Positions 26,810 to 35,297 of a stretch of 64,000 nt of DNA are shown here, one piece after another. Origin of the DNA: Syntrophomonas sp. (GTDB lineage Bacteria; Bacillota; Syntrophomonadia; Syntrophomonadales; Syntrophomonadaceae). A program made the translations under genes and the position numbers. A model generated the notes under the pieces. That model saw only the letters and a list, made by a program, of their open reading frames with translations, was not told the DNA's origin and made no database searches. The stretch's first letter is position 1. Each line of letters starts with the position of its first letter. The stretch spans positions 1 through 64,000 of the forward strand of contig JAENZN010000009.1 of NCBI GenBank assembly GCA_016841245.1. Reading direction: 5' to 3'.

Positions 26810-26930
26810 CCCTTCACAGAAAACTTCTCAAAGCTCCGGGTCTCAGGCGAATGCAGACAATTATCTTTAGGACCCCGAATATTTACCTATTTATGGGCAG
26901 AAGACAGCAGCGCAATGTATTTTAGTATGA

Positions 26931-27164
26931 TCTCAAGCGGTATTAACAACGATAGGTATAAATCACACATTATTAAATCAAATCTTGCAGAAAAAATTGT
27001 TTAACTTTATTTCAAGAAAATGCCCGCTATATCTTCAGCAGATTTACAGCAATGAATTATACTATATCAGGAAAGCATATGACACAACTGTATTAAAAGC
27101 GCTGGATTTCAACACCGGTAGGGTGAGAGGTATTAATAGCCAAATGAATGCCAGGACTGATTGA
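26931..27164 (+). pseudogene. 3' remnant of an exported beta-rich protein
   Basis: A start-less open frame ends at TGA 27162-27164. Its last part reads SNELYYIRKAYDTTVLKALD then NTGRVRGIN, a pattern of beta-propeller-like repeats similar in style to the lipoprotein at 4914. Upstream stops and the lack of a start suggest a decayed gene. Homology to the 4914 gene is unproven. Confidence 0.35.
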
Positions 27165-27223
27165 TTTATGTTTGACCAAGAACTTCTATGTTGTGGGGAC
27201 ATGATTGTTGTCCCTTGTCCATG

Positions 27224-27559
27224 TTACGCTCTAATGTCGATTATGTTGGCATCTGAGCTTGTTTTAGCTGCATTTTGAATATTGCTATTTTCTTCGGATA
27301 TGCTTGATGTTGACTGTTCAGCAGTGCTATTTTGATTGTTTTCTATTTGCCGTTTCTGTGCCTCTAACATTTGTATTTGAGCTTCTAGCATTTGTATTTT
27401 CTCCTGTTTTGTTTCATCATCATCATCACTTTGATTAACTTTTTCTATTTGGTTTTGAATTTTTTTGATCTGTTCTTCTATATTTTTGATCTTACTGCTA
27501 TTTACCGATGAATTAGCTGAGCTTGTAATAGATGATCCTGATATTGACGAAATACTCAT
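27224..27559 (-). CDS. FlxA-like small coiled-coil protein
   Basis: 111 aa from ATG 27559 behind AGGAGG. A Ser-rich N-terminus (SISSISGSSITSSANSSVNS) is followed by a coiled coil of about 50 residues (IKNIEEQIKKIQNQIEKVNQ... QMLEAQIQMLEAQKRQIE) and a polar tail. That order is typical of FlxA-like proteins, a small family first linked to flagellar class genes. No flagellar genes are near, so a flagellar role is not supported here. A GGGACA/TGTCCC stem near 27196-27214 may terminate it. Confidence 0.68.
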   Translation of the reverse strand: MSISSISGSSITSSANSSVNSSKIKNIEEQIKKIQNQIEKVNQSDDDDETKQEKIQMLEAQIQMLEAQKRQIENNQNSTAEQSTSSISEENSNIQNAAKTSSDANIIDIRA

Positions 27560-27642
27560 TTTAATCCTCCTATAATTGTATTTCTTATAAATATCGGTAA
27601 TCCCACCAATAACTTGAATTATTATTATCATAATTTTTCATA

Positions 27643-27673
27643 TTGACCCCGACCTCAGGTAGGTGTATATAAT
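27643..27673 (+). promoter_or_regulatory. MerR-type promoter of the merR gene
   Basis: TTGACC (27643-27648) and TATAAT (27668-27673) are separated by 19 bp, the stretched spacer that MerR-family activators need. The spacer holds the dyad CCGACCTCAGGTAGG. The same design occurs at 28603-28633. Confidence 0.8.
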
Positions 27674-27695
27674 TGTAAAGAAGGCAGGTGGTAAA

Positions 27696-28529
27696 GTGAA
27701 CTCCAGTCTGTTTATTGGCGAATTTGCTGAGTTAACCGGGGTCACGGTAAAAACAGTTCTCCATTACCATAAAGTTGGTCTTCTGAATGAACCCCGCCGT
27801 TCTCTCGGTGGATACCGACTTTATGGTGCTGACCAGCTGATTCGTATGCGATCCATTAAACATCTTAAATCGCTTGGTCTCCGCCTTGATCAGATCAAGA
27901 CCATGATTGGAACCCAAAGCGATCCCCGGTCTATGCGAGCTGTTTTAGAATCGATGCAGGGTGAATTATTAACACAGATAAAAACCCTGCAGGAGCGAGT
28001 GGAAAGAATTCAGAATCTGCTCAATAAAGAACCAATAGACATAGACAGCGGGAGGGAAGACCCTCCTACTTTCAAAATAGTAACCGACATACTAGGGACT
28101 GAAGCGTACCATGGCTTACCCGAACTCATGGAACAGGACCGCAATATATATGGACTGCTCGATGATTTTGACTGGGGACTGGAACACCAGCCAATCTATC
28201 GTCAGGTAGCGGAATACTTTCAAACCCACCCCGAAGAATACCGCTTGATTATCAATTATAATGAACGGTTTAATACTTTAATGCACCTGCCCGAAGATGC
28301 TCCGGAAGTGGAGCAGTTAGCCAGGGATAGTGCGAATGTCATAAGGAGTATACCCGTATTAAGGGATTTTTATCTGAAAGAAGGACCTCGGGCTTCTTTT
28401 GAACCGGTTATAAATCAAATGCTGTCTGACCTGCTCTCCCCGGCCCAGATCAGGTTTTGCGAACTGTGCCAGCAATACCTGGAGGAAGCAGCACTGTCTG
28501 ATGGTGAAAACAAGAATTCTTCCGTCTGA
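27696..28529 (+). CDS. MerR-family transcriptional regulator
   Basis: 277 aa from GTG 27696 behind AGGTGG. The MerR winged helix (FIGEFAELTGVTVKTVLHYH, SLGGYRLYGADQLIRMRSIK) is followed by a long coiled-coil dimer helix and a C-terminal helical domain of about 160 residues, likely the ligand or effector domain (TipA/BmrR-like size, no clear match). Promoters with 19-bp spacers and a shared GACCTNAGGT dyad precede both this gene and the membrane-protein gene downstream. I infer autoregulation and direct activation of that neighbour. Confidence 0.85.
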   Translation: MNSSLFIGEFAELTGVTVKTVLHYHKVGLLNEPRRSLGGYRLYGADQLIRMRSIKHLKSLGLRLDQIKTMIGTQSDPRSMRAVLESMQGELLTQIKTLQERVERIQNLLNKEPIDIDSGREDPPTFKIVTDILGTEAYHGLPELMEQDRNIYGLLDDFDWGLEHQPIYRQVAEYFQTHPEEYRLIINYNERFNTLMHLPEDAPEVEQLARDSANVIRSIPVLRDFYLKEGPRASFEPVINQMLSDLLSPAQIRFCELCQQYLEEAALSDGENKNSSV

Positions 28530-28602
28530 AAAGATACTATATCATCCATACTTAGACAAGATAAAAAAATATTAAAATTCCAATAATTTGATAGAAAAGT
28601 TA

Positions 28603-28633
28603 TTGACCCTGACCTTAGGTCAGGGTTCATACT
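28603..28633 (+). promoter_or_regulatory. MerR-type promoter of the membrane-protein gene
   Basis: TTGACC (28603-28608) and CATACT (28628-28633) are 19 bp apart. The spacer overlaps a perfect 9+1+9 palindrome, CCCTGACCTTAGGTCAGGG (28607-28625). The -10 position implies transcription start near 28640, so the downstream ATG 28710 is the credible start. Confidence 0.82.
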
Positions 28634-28709
28634 TGTAGTGAAGATAATCTGTACAACTTGTTGGGATGATAGTAGTGAAGTGATAGAAAGGGCAGGGGAT
28701 AAAATCTTA

Positions 28710-29600
28710 ATGAAGATTCGCGATTTCTTATCAAACCCTAAAATTTCACGATATTCTTTGCCGCTGTTATTATTGATCGTAATCCTTGAAATCCTGCTGG
28801 GCTTCTCGGGGATAATCTCCCGGGAGCAGATGAAGATATTACTCTGGATTCCTGCTGGATTAGAATTAATGTTTATCATAATTTGCCTGACCAACATTAC
28901 CAGGATTATCAGTCGTTATCGCCTATTGAAGAAGGACGGTATGGAAACTATGGATGCCTGGCAGGAGGCAATGGGAATCATCTTTCCACCCCGGCTGGCT
29001 CGCCTGGCTATGATTGAACCCCGGATTTATCACGCATTGTATCTATCCTATAGAAGCAAACAACAAACAGGTGATTCCCTGGCATTTCAGACCAAGTTGA
29101 ATAATTATGGGTTTCTGGTTAAAGTGATTATCGGTCTATGCGCTTTAGAAATACTGCTGGTATCCATAATGCTGCCCAATCGGTGGATGACGTGGAAAAT
29201 ACTGCATCTTGTCCTGGGTTTATGGGCAATACTCTGGTTATGGGCAGATTTTAGAGCTATGGGCCTTTACTGCCATCAGGTTACTGATAAAGGCATTTGC
29301 TTTAGAATAGGCCTGCGATACTGCCAGGAAATACCATGGGATTCTATTTCCTCCATATGCAGAATAGGGAAGTCGTCGCCAGGATTCGCGCCCGGTGTGT
29401 TGAAGGATCAGCCAGGATGTCTGTATCTGGCTGCAGGTGAGCAATGCAATATTGAAATTCAGCTGCAGCACTCGGAATCTTTTCAGGGTATGATTAAAGA
29501 TATAAAGGATGTCAAACAATTGTATCTTTCCCTGGAAAATCCCGAGTCCTTCTTGGAGGCAGTGAGCAAAACCGAGGGGACGGTTCTCGCGGTTGAGTGA
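28710..29600 (+). CDS. Membrane protein under probable MerR control
   Basis: 296 aa from ATG 28710, chosen over a GTG at 28638 that would lie at the transcription start. Four hydrophobic segments (about residues 14-34, 43-65, 138-158, 166-187). The cytoplasmic C-terminal half has a PH-like pattern (GICFRIGLRYCQEIPWDSIS, then CNIEIQLQHSESFQGMIKDI), as in YdbS/bPH-type membrane proteins; this is a tentative reading. The last ten codons (from about 29571, TEGTVLAVE and the stop) are supplied by hairpin element E3, so the original C-terminus was replaced or extended. Confidence 0.65.
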   Translation: MKIRDFLSNPKISRYSLPLLLLIVILEILLGFSGIISREQMKILLWIPAGLELMFIIICLTNITRIISRYRLLKKDGMETMDAWQEAMGIIFPPRLARLAMIEPRIYHALYLSYRSKQQTGDSLAFQTKLNNYGFLVKVIIGLCALEILLVSIMLPNRWMTWKILHLVLGLWAILWLWADFRAMGLYCHQVTDKGICFRIGLRYCQEIPWDSISSICRIGKSSPGFAPGVLKDQPGCLYLAAGEQCNIEIQLQHSESFQGMIKDIKDVKQLYLSLENPESFLEAVSKTEGTVLAVE

Positions 29601-29701
29601 TTTCCTGATTGTTGTGTCGATTAACAGGAATTAGCAGAGGTATTATTATTAAGGCATGATCCACAACCAGTGGCTAACCGCAAGAACCGTCCCCTCGGTT
29701 T
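29569..29701. repeat. Dispersed hairpin element E3, 133 bp
   Basis: 26-nt arms (29569-29594 and 29676-29701, one mismatch; core CCGAGGGGACGGTTCT) around an 81-nt centre. The whole 133 bp is identical to E4 at 39505-39637 except for two positions. Its left arm overlaps the last codons and stop of the preceding gene. Confidence 0.88.
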
Positions 29702-29791
29702 GGGGTCAAGTTTAATGGCGTCAAGAAAATAGTGGGGGCAAGGAATTAAAATATAGGTTCTCAAGGCAAACTGCTTATTACCGAACATTAT

Positions 29792-31195
29792 TCACACTTG
29801 CATCCCATATTTTTTCATTTTTCTTAGTACTGTAGTCTGATCAATTCCAAGCACCCGGGCAATTTCCCGGCTGCTCTTGTTTTCCTGTCTGGCTAGGTTA
29901 AGAACCTGCTTTTCTGTTTCCTCTACGGCCTGGTTGATAGGCAATAAACGATGGACACAAACCGGCGAGGTACCTTCATCTTTCTCCTGTTTTTTCCGGC
30001 AGGGCAGGCAGCCTACTTCAAGATAGTCAGTATTGCTCATAACTACCAGTCTTTCTATAGTATTTTTAAGTTCGCGAATATTGCCGTTCCAGTTATACTT
30101 TTCTAATTCTTTTAGGACGTCGTAACTCATCCGCTTTTGCTGCTTATAGCGCTGATTAAATTCATTTAAAAAATGCATGCTTAGCGGGGCGATATCCTCA
30201 GTTCTTTCCCGTAGTGGAGGGAGGGTAATTTGAATGACATTAAGCCGGTAATACAAATCGTCTCTAAATTCTTCCTTTTCCACCATGGTTTCAAGATCCC
30301 TGTTGGTGGCAGCCAGTATGCGCACATCTACAGAAGTGGGTACAGTGGATCCGATTCGGTTAATCTGGCGGTTTTCCAGGACCCTGAGGAGTTTGACTTG
30401 AAGATTGAGGGGCAATTCTCCTATCTCATCGAGAAATAAGGTACTGCCCTGGGCAGCTTCAAACAAACCGGCTTTACCGCCCCGTGCTGCACCGGTAAAA
30501 GCTCCCCCTTCATAGCCAAAAAGTTCGGATTCAAGCAGTGTTTCCGGTATGGCGCCACAGTTAACGGTAATAAGGGGTTTGTTCTTCCTGGGACTGTTTG
30601 AGTGGATGTACTGAGCTACCACTTCTTTGCCTACCCCGGATTCTCCCAGTATTAATACGGTAACGTCCACGGAACTAACCTTTAAAGCGGTAGTAAATAC
30701 TTCAATCATCTTATTACTGACTGCGATAGGTCCATTTACATGGCCACGCCTGTTTTCAAAATGTTTGTAGTATAACTCCTCCATTTCCCGGGCTTTGTCC
30801 AACTCTTCGCGCAGGCGAAATATTTCTGTCATGTCACGTACATTGGTGATAACTCTTTTGAGTCGGTGCTTTTCATCAAAGACCGGACTGGCAGTAACGA
30901 TAATTGTGCCTCCGGGAACATCATGATGGGTTATTGTAACGTGCTTCTTTTCCTTTAATGCCATTAGGGCGGCGGATTTCTCCATGTAGCCTTCCTGGAT
31001 AAATTCCTGCATATTGCGACCAATAATCTCGTCGCCCGGAAGCCCGGTCATTCGAAGGTATGCCGTGTTTACTATCAGAACGTTCCCCCTGGCATCAGTT
31101 ACCAGGATGCCGTCATATGAACTTTCTAAAACCGCTTGCATTTCTTCCAGGCTTAAATCTAAGTCGTCCTGATGTTTATCACCTATATTTTCCAT
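29792..31195 (-). CDS. Sigma-54-dependent activator with PAS domain
   Basis: 467 aa from ATG 31195 behind GAGGAG. One PAS sensor domain (about residues 15-120; SSYDGILVTDARGNVLIVN), an AAA+ domain (about 145-385) with Walker A GESGVGKE and an intact sigma-54-contacting GAFTGA loop, and a C-terminal Fis-type helix-turn-helix (SSREIARVLGIDQTTVLRKM). It is the gene just downstream of, and co-oriented with, the dehydratase cluster. That cluster has two -24/-12 promoters with shared upstream motifs, so it is the likely regulator. The PAS ligand is unknown. Confidence 0.92.
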   Translation of the reverse strand: MENIGDKHQDDLDLSLEEMQAVLESSYDGILVTDARGNVLIVNTAYLRMTGLPGDEIIGRNMQEFIQEGYMEKSAALMALKEKKHVTITHHDVPGGTIIVTASPVFDEKHRLKRVITNVRDMTEIFRLREELDKAREMEELYYKHFENRRGHVNGPIAVSNKMIEVFTTALKVSSVDVTVLILGESGVGKEVVAQYIHSNSPRKNKPLITVNCGAIPETLLESELFGYEGGAFTGAARGGKAGLFEAAQGSTLFLDEIGELPLNLQVKLLRVLENRQINRIGSTVPTSVDVRILAATNRDLETMVEKEEFRDDLYYRLNVIQITLPPLRERTEDIAPLSMHFLNEFNQRYKQQKRMSYDVLKELEKYNWNGNIRELKNTIERLVVMSNTDYLEVGCLPCRKKQEKDEGTSPVCVHRLLPINQAVEETEKQVLNLARQENKSSREIARVLGIDQTTVLRKMKKYGMQV

Positions 31196-31539
31196 GATAT
31201 CACTCCTCAAGGGAAAACGCCTTTTGTGCAGAGGAAACATTTTGGTTACACTTTTATTATATGTTACTATGGTGATGAAGCAAATTAGTTGTTATTTAAA
31301 AATTTTGCATATTAATTAAAATTAAGAGAAAATATCGGGGATATAGAAAAAAAAACTGCTTAAAGGTCATATTTAACAAAAACCTTTTTAATATCAAAGA
31401 GTTACTTTGCCCATTTTACAATGCAATAACTTTTTGTAATGACACCAGTCATAATAACCAGTTGTTCAGCAGTGCTTAAGCTTAAACGTTTTATTTTTGT
31501 TTCAAAGAACCTGATTGCTATTATGCAAAATCCTCATTA
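31196..31539. other. Intergenic, 344 nt
   Basis: AT-rich spacer between the transporter gene and the sigma-54 activator on the minus strand. GCTTAAGC (about 31477-31484) is the only small palindrome of note. I see no clear sigma-54 site, so the activator gene probably has its own housekeeping promoter here. Confidence 0.4.
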
Positions 31540-32655
31540 TCAGAATAATAGGCAATAAATCAATACCATTGCAGCCAGACCTATAGGAATGCCGGCAGAA
31601 GCCCATTCTTTGCTTCCTATCCCTAGTTTGGAAGCTGATATTATATTGGGTATATTTCCAGGTATCAGCATTCCGCCGCTAAATAACAACCCCATCAAGA
31701 TGGCTTCCACAATGAGCGGATTGCTCATCATGGCGGGGCTGAGTTCTGCCGCACAAAGAGTGGCGTTATCCAGAACCGCTGAAATCATGTTTACCCAGTA
31801 TAGTATTTGAGGACTCAACCCCAGAATATATTTATTGATGAGAGGTTCAAAACCCTCCCCTAAAAAGACCAGGGCCATAACGAAAAGATATACTTTTAAA
31901 GCCCTTAGCATCACGCTGTTCCAGGTATCCGTTTCTACTTCATCCTCTAATTCAAAGGGAATAAAACTATCATTAACCGTACTAGCCATTTCTTGCCTGT
32001 AGTCGGTTTTCTGCATTGAAACCCGGGCTGCATATAGGCCTGCTGCCAGGGAAAAAGCTGCTACAGCAGGAATAATATATTTGCCCAGGAGTTTGAACAA
32101 AAAGGTGAAATCCTGATTCAACCTGGAAATGGTAATAGTTGCTAGGGGTTCGCCAATGGGTGTTAATGAAGCTCCTAACCCAATTGAGTAGCAGGCCAGA
32201 ATACAGACTATTATTTTCGGTTTTCTTTCTATAGGCAATTGAAAAATAATTTCCACCAGGATAATCGAAGCTACGATAGCGGTTATTATACTCGATAATA
32301 GTCCCAGTAATAACACCACAAGGAATACTACCAGCGATACCGGAATTTTATGGCATACATAGGCTATGAACCCGGCGAATTGGTCTTTTAAAACAAAAAA
32401 CAAAGCTCCGGCGACCAATACCGCCCCAGCAATCATAACCGGTTCTCGTAAAGCTTCTTTAACTAGATTCAGGTCCATCTTGCCGGATATCAATGCTGCT
32501 GCTACACCCGCCGTAAAGAGAAATAACTCAAGATTCTCCTCAATTCTGCGGAATATGAAAGGCAGGAAGAGTACCAGTAAAAGTATTATTATAAGTCCGT
32601 AATTTTGCTCCAGAGCCGCAGTTACATACTTCCCATTGCACCGCTTAGAATGCAA
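31540..32655 (-). CDS. DUF1646-type (ion-transporter superfamily) permease
   Basis: Up to 371 aa with about ten membrane spans. It has the two-fold hairpin layout of ion-transporter-superfamily carriers: LGASLTPIGEPLATITISRL in the first half and SAVLDNATLCAAELSPAM with GGMLIPGNIPN in the second. These resemble the DUF1646 family, thought to be Na+/H+ or organic-anion carriers. The start is uncertain: TTG 32655 has no clear ribosome site, and GTA/CTG alternatives a few codons in are not better. Context suggests uptake of the hydroxy acid used by the dehydratase, or product or sodium export. Confidence 0.7.
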   Translation of the reverse strand: MHSKRCNGKYVTAALEQNYGLIIILLLVLFLPFIFRRIEENLELFLFTAGVAAALISGKMDLNLVKEALREPVMIAGAVLVAGALFFVLKDQFAGFIAYVCHKIPVSLVVFLVVLLLGLLSSIITAIVASIILVEIIFQLPIERKPKIIVCILACYSIGLGASLTPIGEPLATITISRLNQDFTFLFKLLGKYIIPAVAAFSLAAGLYAARVSMQKTDYRQEMASTVNDSFIPFELEDEVETDTWNSVMLRALKVYLFVMALVFLGEGFEPLINKYILGLSPQILYWVNMISAVLDNATLCAAELSPAMMSNPLIVEAILMGLLFSGGMLIPGNIPNIISASKLGIGSKEWASAGIPIGLAAMVLIYCLLF

Positions 32656-32719
32656 CTATAATGATTAAAACAACACTGCCTTTTCAGGGGTATATGTTGG
32701 GCAACAATGGGAAGAGTCA

Positions 32720-32761
32720 CAGGCAGGAAGTGAAAGGAATGGGATATTAGTTTCCTGCCTG
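32720..32761 (-). terminator. Hairpin between CoA-transferase and permease genes
   Basis: CAGGCAGGAA (32720-32729) pairs with TTCCTGCCTG (32752-32761). On the minus strand it lies just after the CoA-transferase stop. There is no strong T-run, so partial termination or processing is as likely as a full stop. Confidence 0.45.
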
Positions 32762-32775
32762 TTTCTTCCATGGAA

Positions 32776-34134
32776 TTATAGCGTAATCTTATTTGTGGGA
32801 AGCCAAATCCGATTTTTCTGTGCTACCTTGATTAATTCATCGCGAAAATCAGGGTGGGCAATGCTTATTAGTTGTTCAGCCCTTTCCCAGTTAGACTTTC
32901 CTTTTAGGTTGACTATCCCATATTCTGTAACAACGTAATAGGTAATTGACCGGGGCAAAGTAATGATAGTAAATGGTTCTATTCCCGGCACAATACGGGA
33001 TTCAAGAGTGCCATCTTTTCGGGTGACAGTAGAGTTCATGCAAACGAACCCCTTACCTCCTTTAGATCTAAATGCAGCGAAAATAAAATCCATCTGGCCG
33101 CCCGTACCCGAAATGTGGCGTGCCCCCATAGATTCTGAAGAAACCTGCCCGTACAAATCCACCGCAAGACAGTTGTTTATCGCAAAAACCTTGTCATTTT
33201 GAGCAATAACAAACGGATCATTGGTGTATTCCACCGGAAAAATTGCACAAGCGGGGTTGTTATCCAGAAAATCGTACAACTTTTGGCTGCCCATGGCGAA
33301 AGTATAGACCATCTTGCCACGGTTAATATTTTTCCGTTGATTGGTTACGCGACCGCTTTCATACAGATCGACGAAAGAGTCTACCAGCATTTCAGTATGA
33401 ACCCCCAGGTCTTTTAAATCGGAATTGGCAATCATTTCTCCTACTTTGTTGGGCATTCCGCCGATGCCCAGCTGAAGGCAGCAACCGTCCTCAAGTTCTT
33501 CCATGATTAAACTGGCAATTTTGATATCGTTATCAGTCGCCGATGCTTTGGGTATTTCCAGTAAAGATGGATTGGTGGTACTTTCTACAATGTAATCGAC
33601 ATCGGATATATGGATGGATTCATCGTCACCGCCTAGACAGCAGGGCATGGAAGTATTTACTTCCACAATTACTTTTTTAGCGTAGTGTTTGTTTAAACAG
33701 GTTAGCGAACATGTGGGTCCCAGGTTAAAGTATCCATGTTCATCTATAGGACAAACCGGGAAAAATGCAGCATCATATTCGGGAACATGGTGTTCTTTTA
33801 TCATCCTGGGCACTTCATGATAGGTTTCCGGGATATGATAACAGAGATCTTTGTCGTGCAGTTTTCTGGATATGGCTCCAAACGACCAGTCATGAAAAAT
33901 AAAGTGTTTTTTATCGGGATCGACTTTAACCACTTCGGGTAGAATAGTGCTGGTAATGGATCTGATTTTGACGTCTCTCAGATCATCTTTACGACGGGCC
34001 AAGGCGGCATCGCAATCTATAGCCTGACATACAAACTCACCATATTGAACCCAATCTCCTGATTTGACCACCTTGACTGCCTGGTCTGCGCTAACCAACT
34101 TATTTTGATATTCTTGCCTGTACGTTTGATTCAT
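32776..34134 (-). CDS. Family I CoA-transferase (4-hydroxybutyrate/butyryl-CoA type)
   Basis: 452 aa. Moves CoA between an acyl-CoA and a free acid (often acetate) through a glutamyl-CoA intermediate. Visible motifs: QVSSESMG with the probable catalytic Glu, directly followed by SGTGGQMDF, the oxyanion/CoA-binding loop. Closely related to the CoA-transferase at the end of the butyrate operon (58631). Here it lies downstream of the 2-hydroxyacyl-CoA dehydratase genes (33 nt gap), so it probably activates the 2-hydroxy acid using a product acyl-CoA. ATG behind AAAGGAGG. Confidence 0.9.
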   Translation of the reverse strand: MNQTYRQEYQNKLVSADQAVKVVKSGDWVQYGEFVCQAIDCDAALARRKDDLRDVKIRSITSTILPEVVKVDPDKKHFIFHDWSFGAISRKLHDKDLCYHIPETYHEVPRMIKEHHVPEYDAAFFPVCPIDEHGYFNLGPTCSLTCLNKHYAKKVIVEVNTSMPCCLGGDDESIHISDVDYIVESTTNPSLLEIPKASATDNDIKIASLIMEELEDGCCLQLGIGGMPNKVGEMIANSDLKDLGVHTEMLVDSFVDLYESGRVTNQRKNINRGKMVYTFAMGSQKLYDFLDNNPACAIFPVEYTNDPFVIAQNDKVFAINNCLAVDLYGQVSSESMGARHISGTGGQMDFIFAAFRSKGGKGFVCMNSTVTRKDGTLESRIVPGIEPFTIITLPRSITYYVVTEYGIVNLKGKSNWERAEQLISIAHPDFRDELIKVAQKNRIWLPTNKITL

Positions 34135-34166
34135 AGCATAGCCTCCTTTGTTTTTTTCGTTATTTC

Positions 34167-35297
34167 TTATTTGAGTAATTCTGCAAACCCTTGAATCCGT
34201 GTCCGCAATTGTTCCACGGAGTTCAGGTTTTGATCAATTTCCAGGTACAATACGGGAATATTAGCGGTCTGCAATTGCTCATAGTAGATTGGATAATCGA
34301 ATTCTTCAGGATCACAGAATTTCATCATGCATACCACGATTCCGTCCGCCTGCGAGGTACTAACCATATCAAGCAGCATTGCGCCTCTTTTTTTCCCGGG
34401 ATCAAAAGCCAACGAACAGCCTTCAAAGTTAGACCAGGCCGTAGCCAGACGTTCCAGGGGTTCATTTCCATCCGGCACGTCGACGCGATATTGTCTGGAT
34501 TCATGAGCTAGATCATCATCAACTATAGCCAGACGATACTCGTTAAACAGTTCCAGCAGAGATTCAGGTTCAGCCATGATACCTGTGAGGATTACCCTGC
34601 GTCCCTGCCATGTTATAGAGGATTGCTGCCTTACCTCGCGGATGAAATCCTGTACAAGTTCAGTATGCTTTGATTTCTCCATAAAATAGGCACTCTTGAA
34701 TATCAGATGCCTAATCGATGGAGTAATGACATTGGGATAGGTTGCAGCGAGCAGGACAAAATCACGCATGACACGCCGATGCCGGTTATACACTCCTATG
34801 CTGTCTGTAATGTCCGCATCGGTTATTCTTTTACCGCCAATTCGTTCCACTTGGCTGCGGATATTTTCGTATTCACTTTGTAGATATTTAATTCCGGCTT
34901 GGAGTTTCCGGTTCTGGGGATGTACCAGAGGTATCATGGGAACCTGGGGAATAGCTGCCTTCCAGTTCTGTGCCACACACTTAAGGGTGTCGCAGGCGGA
35001 GGGGATGATCACTGCATCTAGATCATCATAGACCCCTCGTAAACCAAGTTCCAGTGTAGTCTGGACCAGGGAACAGGCAAATGCCGGAAAATAGGTGTTC
35101 ACCTTGGATAGATGGGTCTGCCCTCCCCATATTCCGACCGGTAACATACCGGCGGCATGAATAATTTCTTCCGGACAATATGGAGGCAGACAGCCGACTA
35201 CCTTTCCACCGGTAGTTTTTTTAAATTCTGTTACGGTTCCACGAGGATTACTTAATGGCTTGCGAAAGGAATCTATTAATTGATCAAACTTAGACAT
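34167..35297 (-). CDS. 2-hydroxyacyl-CoA dehydratase, smaller subunit (HgdB/FldC/BcrB type)
   Basis: 376 aa from ATG 35297. Member of the 2-hydroxyglutaryl-CoA dehydratase D-component family: GCLPPYCPEEIIHAAGMLPV near the N-terminus, SACDTLKC with two conserved cysteines for the 4Fe-4S cluster, and DGIVVCMMKFCDPEEFDYP in the C-terminal domain. It pairs with the upstream subunit and needs the ATP-dependent activator encoded at 38290. The same fold serves syn-elimination of water from 2-hydroxyacyl-CoAs or reduction of benzoyl-CoA, so the substrate is not determined. Confidence 0.9.
   Translation of the reverse strand: MSKFDQLIDSFRKPLSNPRGTVTEFKKTTGGKVVGCLPPYCPEEIIHAAGMLPVGIWGGQTHLSKVNTYFPAFACSLVQTTLELGLRGVYDDLDAVIIPSACDTLKCVAQNWKAAIPQVPMIPLVHPQNRKLQAGIKYLQSEYENIRSQVERIGGKRITDADITDSIGVYNRHRRVMRDFVLLAATYPNVITPSIRHLIFKSAYFMEKSKHTELVQDFIREVRQQSSITWQGRRVILTGIMAEPESLLELFNEYRLAIVDDDLAHESRQYRVDVPDGNEPLERLATAWSNFEGCSLAFDPGKKRGAMLLDMVSTSQADGIVVCMMKFCDPEEFDYPIYYEQLQTANIPVLYLEIDQNLNSVEQLRTRIQGFAELLK

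Noticed and set aside
28638-28709. GTG 28638 as start of the MerR-controlled membrane protein
   Set aside because: The predicted transcription start from the 28603-28633 promoter is near 28640, so this codon would not be in the transcript. ATG 28710 was used.
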